A stretch of DNA of 5,046 nucleotides from Phycisphaerae bacterium. GTDB taxonomy: Bacteria; Planctomycetota; Phycisphaerae; Tepidisphaerales; Tepidisphaeraceae. Made by a program: the position numbers and the translations under genes. The notes under the pieces are model-generated. The model was not told the origin of the DNA. It did not search any database and saw only the letters and a list, made by a program, of their open reading frames with translations. Position 1 is the stretch's first letter. Every line of letters begins with the position of its first letter. Shown here one piece after another: positions 1-4,884 of the stretch. The DNA is taken from assembly GCA_014380825.1 (NCBI GenBank), contig JACMJD010000200.1, positions 1-5,046 of the forward strand. Direction: 5' to 3'.

Positions 1-279
1 AACTCCTACGACCCCGCTCACGCGATCGTGACCGACCTGGCCGGCGTGAGCGTCGGTCTGATCGACGGCGAGATCCGGCTCGATCTGGATTACGAAGACG
101 ACTCGCGCGCCCAGGTCGATATGAATGTCGCGTACACGGCGGCGGGAAAATTCGTGGAAATCCAAGGTTCCGCCGAGAACGCCGGCGGCTTCGACCGCGA
201 GCAAACCGATCGCATGCTCGATCTGGCCGTCGTGGGCTGCCAACGCATCATTGAGATTCAGCGACAAGCCTTGAAATAA
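1..279 (+). CDS. rph: Ribonuclease PH, C-terminal part (5' end outside window)
   Basis: This is the C-terminal 92 residues of RNase PH, a phosphorolytic 3'-5' exoribonuclease that trims tRNA 3' ends using inorganic phosphate; the family forms cytoplasmic hexameric rings. The frame is open from base 1 and stops with TAA at 277-279. Seen in the sequence: VSVGLIDGEIRLDLDYEDDS followed by AQVDMNVAYT, which matches the family's conserved acidic segment (E. coli has LEYVEDSAAETDMNVV). After it come FVEIQGSAE, equivalent to IEVQGTAE, and the C-terminal helix region REQTDRMLDLAVVGCQRIIEIQ. The length past these motifs is normal, so the 3' end is intact. In many bacteria rph is followed by rdgB, but here the next gene is an unrelated lipoprotein with its own upstream signals. 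Family assignment is firm; only the missing N-terminus is unknown. Confidence 0.95.
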   Translation, partial: NSYDPAHAIVTDLAGVSVGLIDGEIRLDLDYEDDSRAQVDMNVAYTAAGKFVEIQGSAENAGGFDREQTDRMLDLAVVGCQRIIEIQRQALK

Positions 280-300
280 CGCCGCTCGGTCCGATAACCG

Positions 301-317
301 ATGCAATTTGATTGCAT
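301..317. repeat. Perfect 17-bp palindrome between rph and the lipoprotein gene
   Basis: The sequence ATGCAAT-TTG-ATTGCAT has two perfect 7-bp arms around a 3-base centre. It begins 22 bases after the rph stop and ends 30 bases before a TACAAT box. It is AT-rich in a GC-rich setting and is not followed by a T run, so it is a poor intrinsic terminator. An operator for a dimeric regulator is the simplest reading, but no family can be named from this one copy. Confidence 0.5.
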
Positions 318-346
318 ATCCGGCACACAATCCCCCGGCATCGCGG

Positions 347-352
347 TACAAT
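347..352 (+). promoter_or_regulatory. Possible -10 box upstream of the lipoprotein gene
   Basis: TACAAT lies 28 bases before the ATG at 381 in the context GCGGTACAATTGG. There is no clear TTGACA-like hexamer at the usual 16-18 base spacing, so the call rests on the -10 alone and on similar boxes before other genes in this window. A transcript starting near 359 would carry a leader of about 22 bases containing the GGAG ribosome-binding site. Confidence 0.4.
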
Positions 353-380
353 TGGTGGCCTTAACCAGTTGGAGTTGCGA

Positions 381-1553
381 ATGCGTTGGATGATGCTGTT
401 ACCGATTTGCCTGTTCGCCGTCTCGTGCGCTGCTGACAATCAGCCCAAGCAGCCGACCGTCGGCACGAACACGATGAGCAAGCCCGATCCGTGGATCGGC
501 GCCCGGCCGATGAAGCCGCCGACACCCGCACCGACCGCGGCCAAGCAAAATGCGCGGCAGCCGATCAATGCGTCGGCTTCTTCCAAGAAAGGCCCATCGC
601 TCGGCCCACCGAAAGATGCGCAGTTCACGCTCTACTGCGCCGACTACACCGGCCCGTCGCATGTTGAGATCGCAAATCGAGCGAAGCAGGACTTGTCCGC
701 ATCCAGCGGCCTGCGCAGTTGGTACGTGATTCACCAGGAAGATCGCAGCACGCTCTTCCACGGCTACTACAAAGAGATGGATGACGCCGGGCTGAAGCGC
801 GACCGTGCAACGATCGAAGCGCTCCAGGATCAGCGGGGCAATCGACTCGTGAGATCGGCGGTCAGCGTGCCCGTCGATGCACCAGACCCGATCGCGCCCC
901 CGGAATGGAATCTCGCGAACGTGCGGCATGGCGAGCTCGATGCGCGCCACTACTGGACGCTCCAGATCGGCGCGTACAAAGACGATCCGCGCCGAAAGCA
1001 AGCTGCAATCGAAGCGGTGCGCGCGGCGCGTCAGAGCGGCATCGAAGCGTTTTATTATCATGGAGAAACCATCAGCTCCGTGTGCGTTGGCGTCTGGCCG
1101 GAGGAATCACTGCGCATTGAAGGAATGAAAGTGGTGCCCGGTGGTAGAGATATGCAATCCGGCGGCGCGGTCGGCGCGGCCAGCACCGATCCGGATCAGC
1201 AATTTCTGGTTGCTCCGGGGATGAACATCCCGGACAAAATGAAAGCGGCGGCTGGAAAGCGCGGAATGGGTGTCGCGCAGCCGAAGGTGACGATTGTCGA
1301 TCCCACCATGCTGCAAGTGAAAGAACGTTTCCGCGAACACGCGGTCAACGGCCTGGTCGAATTGATGACCGATGAAAAAGGCCAGCGCGTGCCCAGGCCG
1401 TCGCTGTTCGTTCAAATCCCAGTCGGCGGACCCAGCGGTAGCACGTTCGATCCACCAACTCCACCACCTCCTGCCGAGGCCGTGCGGCAGTTGCAGCCCG
1501 AAACTCAAGCCCCAGCCTCCGGCGGCGGACGACTCAAGTCGATCGGGAAGTAA
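381..1553 (+). CDS. Predicted lipoprotein with two SPOR-like segments
   Basis: The encoded protein has 390 residues. I chose ATG 381 because GGAG at 371-374 sits six bases upstream and because it gives a clean lipoprotein signal peptide, MRWMMLLPICLFAVSC, with the lipobox cysteine at residue 16. The frame stays open upstream to 312, but that would bury the signal. Residues 17-80 are a Pro/Ala/Lys-rich linker. Residues about 81-165 (QFTLYCADY..., ending SAVSVPV) and about 191-245 (YWTLQIGAYKD, a charged helix, then SVCVGVWP) each resemble a SPOR fold: beta strand, helix with Ala/Arg, two strands. Residues 275-346 form a further conserved-looking block, and the tail is Pro-rich (PPTPPPP). SPOR domains bind denuded peptidoglycan in known cases, so an envelope or cell-wall role is inferred. 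The lipobox is clear; the SPOR assignment, especially for the first copy, is by pattern only. Confidence 0.82.
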   Translation: MRWMMLLPICLFAVSCAADNQPKQPTVGTNTMSKPDPWIGARPMKPPTPAPTAAKQNARQPINASASSKKGPSLGPPKDAQFTLYCADYTGPSHVEIANRAKQDLSASSGLRSWYVIHQEDRSTLFHGYYKEMDDAGLKRDRATIEALQDQRGNRLVRSAVSVPVDAPDPIAPPEWNLANVRHGELDARHYWTLQIGAYKDDPRRKQAAIEAVRAARQSGIEAFYYHGETISSVCVGVWPEESLRIEGMKVVPGGRDMQSGGAVGAASTDPDQQFLVAPGMNIPDKMKAAAGKRGMGVAQPKVTIVDPTMLQVKERFREHAVNGLVELMTDEKGQRVPRPSLFVQIPVGGPSGSTFDPPTPPPPAEAVRQLQPETQAPASGGGRLKSIGK

Positions 1554-1557
1554 TCGC

Positions 1558-1585
1558 GTGAGACTTCGCCGGCTTCCGTTATGAT
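1558..1585 (+). promoter_or_regulatory. Candidate promoter of the symporter gene, giving a near-leaderless mRNA
   Basis: TATGAT at 1580-1585 matches a sigma-70 -10 box at five of six positions. GTGAGA at 1558-1563, with a 16-base spacer, matches TTGACA at four of six. A start about 7 bases after the -10 would fall at roughly 1592, only a few bases before ATG 1595. No Shine-Dalgarno sequence is visible before that ATG, which fits leaderless translation. Confidence 0.5.
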
Positions 1586-1594
1586 CCCGCTCCG

Positions 1595-3151
1595 ATGAGC
1601 GAAATCGCATCGGACAGTATTGTCGTCGTCGAAGCCCTGAGCCCGGCTGAAGAGGCGTTCGAACGATGGCGAAAACGCATCGGGCTCATTCTCGCGCCGC
1701 TCGTGTTCACGCTCGTCTGGTATTACCTGCCGCTGGATGTTTTTTCGAATGACCCGCTAAAAGCACGCCCGCCACATCACCTGGCCGCGATCATGGCGAT
1801 GGTCGTGGTGATGTGGATGACCGAATGCCTGCCGATGCCGGTCACGGCGCTGCTCGGCGCGGCGATGTGCGTCGTGCTGCAAGTAGCGCCAGCCAAGGAT
1901 GTGTTCGCGCCATTTGCTGATCCGCTGATGTTTCTGTTCATCGGATCGTTCATTATCGCGCGGGCGATCTTCGTTCATGGGTTGGATAAGAGACTGGCGT
2001 TCGGCGTTCTTTCCCTGCCCGGCGTCGGCGCGCGGCCCGCGCGAATTCTCTTCGCATTCGGCGCCGTCACCGCGTTCATTTCCGCCTGGATCAGCAACAC
2101 CGCGACCACCGCCATGACGTTCGCCATCGGCATTTCGATCCTGGCGTATCTGTTCGATCAGGAAAAGAAGGGCGGCCAGAAGATCAGCCGGCGATACGCG
2201 ACCGGTTTGATGCTCATGACATCGTTCGCCGCGTCGGTCGGAGGTCTGGCTACACCGATCGGCACGCCGCCCAACGTGATTGGCCTGGGCTTCATCCGCG
2301 AATCGCTGGGCGTTCAGTTTTCGTTCTTCAAATGGTGCGTGATCGGCGTGCCGGTCGCGATCGTTCTTTACATCTGGACGGCGAGCTTTCTCAACTACTT
2401 CTGCCGCGCGGGCGTGAAGGAGATTCAGGGCAGCCACGAGATGCTCGTGCGCGAGCGGCAGCGGCTTGGTGCGTGGACGACCGGACAGGTTTCGACGCTG
2501 ATCGCGTTCCTGGTAACGGTGGGGCTGTGGATCAGCGCCGGAGTGGTCGCGATCGTCGCGGGCGAAAACGCTCCATCGTACAAATGGTGGAGCCAAGTGA
2601 TGCCCGAAGGCGTGGCCGCGCTGCTTGGGGCGACGCTGCTGTTCATCCTTCCCGGCGCACGCGGCGAGCGCGCGATCACCTGGAAGCAAGCCGTCAATAT
2701 CGATTGGGGCGTCATCCTCCTCTACGGCGGCGGGTTCGCGCTGGGCACATTGTCATTCAAAGTTGGCTTGGCGGATGCGGTGGGCAAAGGCTTGATCGGA
2801 ATGATCCCCGGCGAAGCGAGCGGCTTCAGCATGCTGGTCGCCGCGACCGTGGTCGCAGTGCTTGTCTCGGAAACCACATCGAACACCGCATCGGCGAACA
2901 TGGTGGTGCCGGTGGTAATCGCGCTGGCGCGAACAGCAGGCATCGATCCGCTGGAGCCCGCGCTGGGGGCGACGTTCGGCGCGAGCATGGGCTTCATGCT
3001 CCCGGTGTCAACGCCATGTAATGCGATTGTGTACGGATCCGGCTACGTGCCGATCGGGCGGATGGTGAAATACGGGTTGCTGCTGGATGTCGTGGGAACG
3101 ATCGTGATCATCGCGATGGTGCGACTGCTCGTGCCGTTGCTGCGCGCTTGA
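1595..3151 (+). CDS. DASS/SLC13-family sodium:dicarboxylate-type symporter
   Basis: This 518-residue integral membrane protein belongs to the divalent anion:sodium symporter (DASS/SLC13) family, which imports di- or tricarboxylates, or sulfate, with Na+. A hydrophilic N-terminus of about 28 residues precedes TM1 (IGLILAPLVFTLVWYYL), followed by many hydrophobic segments. Both substrate/sodium-site SNT motifs are present, at residues 167-169 (ISNTATT) and 429-431 (TSNTAS). So are both paired helix-break motifs, TPIGTPPN at 220-227 and PVSTPCN at 470-476. Residues 463-479 fit the family signature A-S-x2-F-x2-P-V-S-x3-N-x-I-V. This two-fold layout is the intact fold, and the length is normal or slightly long. 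The exact substrate cannot be read; a C4-dicarboxylate is likelier than sulfate because SNT motifs mark the carboxylate branch. The gene starts 41 bases after the lipoprotein gene but seems to have its own promoter. It ends at TGA 3149-3151, just before a hairpin. Confidence 0.93.
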   Translation: MSEIASDSIVVVEALSPAEEAFERWRKRIGLILAPLVFTLVWYYLPLDVFSNDPLKARPPHHLAAIMAMVVVMWMTECLPMPVTALLGAAMCVVLQVAPAKDVFAPFADPLMFLFIGSFIIARAIFVHGLDKRLAFGVLSLPGVGARPARILFAFGAVTAFISAWISNTATTAMTFAIGISILAYLFDQEKKGGQKISRRYATGLMLMTSFAASVGGLATPIGTPPNVIGLGFIRESLGVQFSFFKWCVIGVPVAIVLYIWTASFLNYFCRAGVKEIQGSHEMLVRERQRLGAWTTGQVSTLIAFLVTVGLWISAGVVAIVAGENAPSYKWWSQVMPEGVAALLGATLLFILPGARGERAITWKQAVNIDWGVILLYGGGFALGTLSFKVGLADAVGKGLIGMIPGEASGFSMLVAATVVAVLVSETTSNTASANMVVPVVIALARTAGIDPLEPALGATFGASMGFMLPVSTPCNAIVYGSGYVPIGRMVKYGLLLDVVGTIVIIAMVRLLVPLLRA

Positions 3152-3170
3152 CCAATGCAAATGCGGTTTA

Positions 3171-3247
3171 GCCACAGAGGCACAGAGGGCACAGAGAAGA
3201 AACAAAATTGAATTTGTATTCCTCTGTTTCCTCTGTGCCTCTGTGGC
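3171..3247. repeat. Long imperfect hairpin of CACAGAGG units (interspersed-repeat type)
   Basis: The left arm, beginning GCCACAGAGGCACAGAGG at 3171-3188, is matched by a perfect 18-bp reverse complement ending at 3247. After a 2-bp mismatch, ACAGAG pairs again, and the AT-rich centre (ACAAAATT/AATTTGT) closes almost to the tip. Within the arm the unit CACAGAGG recurs about three times. It starts 19 bases after the symporter stop, so it could protect or end that mRNA. CACAGAGG/CCTCTGTG hairpins of this form are, to my knowledge, common non-coding repeats in planctomycetes and other environmental bacteria. Small ORFs crossing it are artefacts. Confidence 0.85.
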
Positions 3248-3268
3248 CAATCGGTATTTTCAGTGGAC

Positions 3269-3433
3269 TCACGCGGCAAGTCGTGTGCGCGATTGCGTCG
3301 ATCGAAGCTTCGCCTGCACATACCGACGAGCGCGTTTCGCGGTCGCGGAGTTGGCCTTTCGCGGATACGTGCTTTGCAGCAGCGCGAAGTGGCCGGACAG
3401 TGTTTCAAGAAGCATGCGTTGGGCCGTCGTCAT
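3269..3433 (-). CDS. Small basic protein, unknown function (54 residues)
   Basis: Read on the minus strand, ATG at 3433-3431 starts a 54-codon frame ending in TGA at 3271-3269. The site AGGGA lies six bases before the ATG, a good ribosome-binding spacing. The product begins MTTAQRMLLETLSGHFALLQ, an amphipathic helix-like stretch, continues with STYPRKANSATAKRARRYVQ, and ends in Arg/Lys-rich residues (AKLRSTQSRTRLAA). It is strongly basic, has no signal peptide or membrane segment, and codon third positions are mostly G/C as in its neighbours. I do not recognise the family; nucleic-acid binding is only a guess from charge. It converges on the symporter gene, with the CACAGAGG hairpin between the two stops acting as a possible shared terminator. 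A possible -10, TAGGAT on the minus strand at 3483-3478, lies about 45 bases before the ATG. The short length keeps confidence moderate. Confidence 0.55.
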   Translation of the reverse strand: MTTAQRMLLETLSGHFALLQSTYPRKANSATAKRARRYVQAKLRSTQSRTRLAA

Positions 3434-3708
3434 GGCATTTCCCTTCATTCGATCCCCCGAGCGTTAGACGCCTCCGAATCCTATTTGGTTTCGTCGACAA
3501 GCTAGACACGGAACCATGAGCAAAAGCGGTGCGAATGGGACACGGCGGAACATTTTTTTCACGGCGGAGAATACGCCATGCCGGCTTTCGTGCCGCGACT
3601 ACACCGCGAAATGGCACCGGAGCCGTTACAATCGAACGAGTTACGTCACGCGGTACCCGGAACACTATCTGGATGGCTGCGCGGATTGATCACTGATTAG
3701 CAGGCATC
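3434..3708. other. Divergent intergenic region, no confident gene
   Basis: This 275-base stretch separates the minus-strand small gene from the DUF4279-like gene. It contains a run of seven T at 3553-3559 with no GC stem before it, a 9-bp direct repeat CACGGCGGA at 3541-3549 and 3560-3568, and a TACAAT box at 3627-3632. A 57-codon plus-strand frame at 3516-3689 has unusual amino-acid content and a weak ribosome-binding site, and I do not call it. Confidence 0.5.
3627..3632 (+). promoter_or_regulatory. Possible -10 box for the DUF4279-like gene
   Basis: TACAAT occurs in the context CCGTTACAATC, very like CCGTTATGATC before the symporter gene. It lies 76 bases before GTG 3709. No good -35 hexamer is visible at the expected distance, so this is a tentative call based on the recurring context. 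Confidence 0.35.
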
Positions 3709-4122
3709 GTGAAACCACCCGAGCATCACGTGTACTTCGCCGTATTTGGTTTCGGCGATGATCCCGCGGTCGTCACACAGGCGATGGGCATCGAGCCGAC
3801 GGAGGCGTGGGTCAAGGGTGAGCCCACGGGTCGGCGCAGAGGTATTCGGACGCACAGCCGGTGGGTGCTTCAAAGCGCGCTTGCGCTCGTCGAGCCGATT
3901 GAGGATCACTTTGAGGATTTGCTCCCGCAGCTTGAATGTCGACGTGATGCTGTTGCCGATGTACGGACTAGGTTCGAAGCTCGCTTGGCGGTCGCGGCAT
4001 ATTGGCGCGAACTAAATCCAAGCTTCCGACTGTCCGCGGAAATCGTTAGGCGCGTCGCGGCGTTGGGATTGGATGTGGTCTTCGATCTGTACTGTCTGGG
4101 CGGTGCCGGTGATGCCAGCTAA
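3709..4122 (+). CDS. DUF4279-like protein, unknown function
   Basis: The encoded protein has 137 residues and I recognise it as resembling the DUF4279 family. Matching features are the N-terminal strand HHVYFAVFGFGDDPAVVTQA, then the typical GIEPTEAWVKGEP block at about residues 27-39, a central SRWVLQS strand, an acidic helix (EPIEDHFEDLLPQL) and the C-terminal LSAEIVRRVAALGLDVVFDL. Translation must begin at or after GTG 3709, because an in-frame TGA lies at 3694-3696. The GTG has only a weak AGG-like site upstream, but starting there puts the first beta strand at the expected place. There is no signal peptide or membrane segment, so the protein is probably cytoplasmic. The family has no established biochemical function that I can state. 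It appears to be a single-gene unit, ending 25 bases before a perfect hairpin with a T run. Confidence 0.8.
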   Translation: MKPPEHHVYFAVFGFGDDPAVVTQAMGIEPTEAWVKGEPTGRRRGIRTHSRWVLQSALALVEPIEDHFEDLLPQLECRRDAVADVRTRFEARLAVAAYWRELNPSFRLSAEIVRRVAALGLDVVFDLYCLGGAGDAS

Positions 4123-4147
4123 CCAAAACTACACTGGACCGGAATCC

Positions 4148-4178
4148 GAAAAGGTGACATCCTGGATGTCACCTTTTC
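4148..4178 (+). terminator. Perfect hairpin with T run, likely terminator; also REP-like
   Basis: The arms GAAAAGGTGACATCC (4148-4162) and GGATGTCACCTTTTC (4164-4178) are perfect reverse complements around T4163; in RNA the tip must open to at least three bases. The stem's 3' side ends in TTTT, and the element begins 26 bases after the DUF4279-like stop, so rho-independent termination is plausible in the plus direction. Because A4 on the left mirrors T4 on the right, it could work in both directions. Its shape also fits REP-type repeats. Confidence 0.6.
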
Positions 4179-4212
4179 TCCACCCACCTTTTCTCCACCA
4201 CCTTTTCTCCCA
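4170..4212. repeat. Three near-tandem copies of CACCTTTTCTCC
   Basis: Copies begin at 4170, 4185 and 4199, spaced 15 and 14 bases apart; the first two are identical over 14 bases (CACCTTTTCTCCAC). The first copy is also the 3' arm of the perfect hairpin just upstream, so the later copies look like duplications of that arm. All three contain CACCTTTTC, which can pair with GAAAAGGTG at 4148-4156. Confidence 0.85.
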
Positions 4213-4310
4213 CACGCTATTACGGCATTCAATCCGGCATCATGATCTCATTAGCGCTTGTTGATATTCAACTTGGATTTCGTCCATCGAATGGTTGGGG
4301 CAAAAGTGTC

Positions 4311-4339
4311 GGAGAAAAGGGGGGTCAGGAAGATTTTCT
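4311..4339 (+). repeat. REP-like hairpin, inverted relative to the 4170-4212 copies
   Basis: GGAGAAAAGG at 4311-4320 is the exact reverse complement of CCTTTTCTCC, found three times at 4172-4210. Downstream, TTTTCT at 4334-4339 pairs with AGAAAA at 4313-4318 around a G-rich 15-base loop containing GGGGTCAGGA. Read 5' to 3', this element and the minus-strand element at 4181-4148 share the plan GGAGAAAAGG, variable middle, TTTTC. Confidence 0.5.
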
Positions 4340-4385
4340 GGCCTCCAACGTTGAAGAATTCTCGTCGCTCCTGCATGATCGAATC

Positions 4386-4432
4386 GCGCAATCGTCCGCC
4401 CGGCCAGCGATTGCGCCGACGTCGTTGCGTCG
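4386..4432. repeat. Two adjacent GC-rich hairpins
   Basis: GCGCAATCG (4386-4394) and CGATTGCGC (4408-4416) are a perfect 9-bp inverted repeat with a 13-base loop. It is followed at once by CGACG (4417-4421) and CGTCG (4428-4432) with a 6-base loop. The 11-mer GATCGAATCGC occurs at 4377-4387 and again at 4432-4442, bracketing the pair. No T run follows, so this is not a standard terminator. Confidence 0.5.
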
Positions 4433-4477
4433 ATCGAATCGCAGGGGATTTTGGCCGCTTTTACTGGGGTTTTGCCG

Positions 4478-4630
4478 TAGAATGATCTTGCTGCCACGCG
4501 GTCTGCGCGTGTTCGCGGCCAACTCGCTTGCTGTCCTGCTCGCCAACGTTCCAACGGCGAGCGCGATTCAAATTCTCTTTATTTGTAGCTGCGGATTTCT
4601 CGTCGCTTTTGACTTTGTCAAATTCCGCGG
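4478..4630 (+). ncRNA. Possible structured untranslated RNA
   Basis: A -10-like TAGAAT at 4478-4483 (context GCCGTAGAATGATC) would start transcription near 4490. Directly after this come three perfect hairpin stems: CACGCG/CGCGTG at 4495-4511, GCTCGCC/GGCGAGC at 4538-4562, and TTTGAC/GTCAAA at 4608-4622 nested inside GCGGA/TCCGC at 4591-4628. No protein frame here is convincing. It does not match tmRNA, RNase P, 6S or a riboswitch that I recognise, no -35 box is clear, and the 3' end is undefined. GC-rich DNA makes some stems by chance, so this is a weak call. Confidence 0.2.
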
Positions 4631-4722
4631 GCGAAGCCAAAGAGCCAAAGTTGATGCAGCGACAGAAGTGTCGGCCCGGCCGGGAAATAGCGAAAAAATG
4701 AAAGGATGTTCAGCGCGAAAAC

Positions 4723-4860
4723 GTGATCGAATCGAGCAGAACGAACCCATTCGAATCCGAGGTCAAAGTGACGGCTACTCGATGGTTCGCCGAGGGCGCG
4801 GCGGTGCTGCGGAAGGGTCAGGCGGTGGTTGCCCCGGGGCGTTTCATTTGGCGATCTTGA
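4723..4860 (+). CDS. Doubtful small ORF, 45 residues
   Basis: GTG 4723 opens a 45-codon frame ending in TGA at 4858-4860. Its second half, VTATRWFAEGAAVLRKGQ then AVVAPGRFIWRS, has GC-rich third positions and a protein-like composition, better than the competing frames. An in-frame TGA at 4699-4701 limits extension upstream. The only Shine-Dalgarno-like site (AAAGG, 4701-4705) is too far from the GTG. No family is recognised. It ends where the promoter of the next gene begins. It could be a chance frame or a worn fragment. Confidence 0.2.
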   Translation: MIESSRTNPFESEVKVTATRWFAEGAAVLRKGQAVVAPGRFIWRS

Positions 4861-4884
4861 ACCATCTCGCCGATCACCTATGAT
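4857..4884 (+). promoter_or_regulatory. Candidate sigma-70-type promoter of the phosphofructokinase gene
   Basis: TTGAAC at 4857-4862 (four of six to TTGACA) and TATGAT at 4879-4884 (five of six to TATAAT) are separated by 16 bases. A start near 4891 gives a leader of about 36 bases containing GAGGTGA (4904-4910) and AAGGA (4919-4923). This is the best-formed promoter in the window. Confidence 0.6.

Noticed and set aside
312..380. 23-codon N-terminal extension of the lipoprotein from TTG 312
   Set aside because: It would bury the signal peptide and lipobox, overlaps the palindrome and the TACAAT box, and lacks a ribosome-binding site; ATG 381 has GGAG at proper spacing.
399..1061. 220-codon minus-strand open frame
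   Set aside because: Antisense to the lipoprotein gene, Arg-rich, with no recognisable domain; the plus-strand gene has a clear lipobox and ribosome-binding site.
1107..1610. 167-codon minus-strand open frame
   Set aside because: Antisense shadow of the lipoprotein gene's 3' half; His/Arg/Ser-rich translation without motifs.
1757..2689. 310-codon minus-strand open frame
   Set aside because: It lies entirely antisense to the symporter gene and its translation is an Arg/His/Asp/Gln-rich shadow typical of antisense GC-rich coding DNA.
3208..3519. 103-codon plus-strand frame starting inside the CACAGAGG hairpin
   Set aside because: Its start (TTG) and first residues (SSVSSVPLWP) come from the repeat itself, a well-known type of spurious translation, and the rest is antisense to the better supported minus-strand small gene.
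3553..3559. Run of seven T as a terminator
   Set aside because: No GC-rich stem precedes it on the plus strand or follows it in the minus sense.
3516..3689. 57-codon plus-strand frame beginning MSKSGANGTRRN
   Set aside because: Only a weak GGA precedes the ATG, the composition is odd (many Tyr, His, Trp, Cys, Arg), and the TACAAT box of the next gene falls within it. It might be real, but the evidence is too thin.
4675..4684. CCCGGCCGGG palindrome (and GCCCCGGGGC at 4830-4839)
   Set aside because: Ten-base GC palindromes without loops are expected by chance in GC-rich DNA and have no context suggesting function.
4242..4883. 213-codon plus-strand open frame in the intergenic region
   Set aside because: The translation crosses REP-like repeats, shows no domain, has low-complexity Arg/Gly/Ser stretches, and lacks a ribosome-binding site at its ATG. 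It overlaps better explained hairpins and the pfp promoter region.
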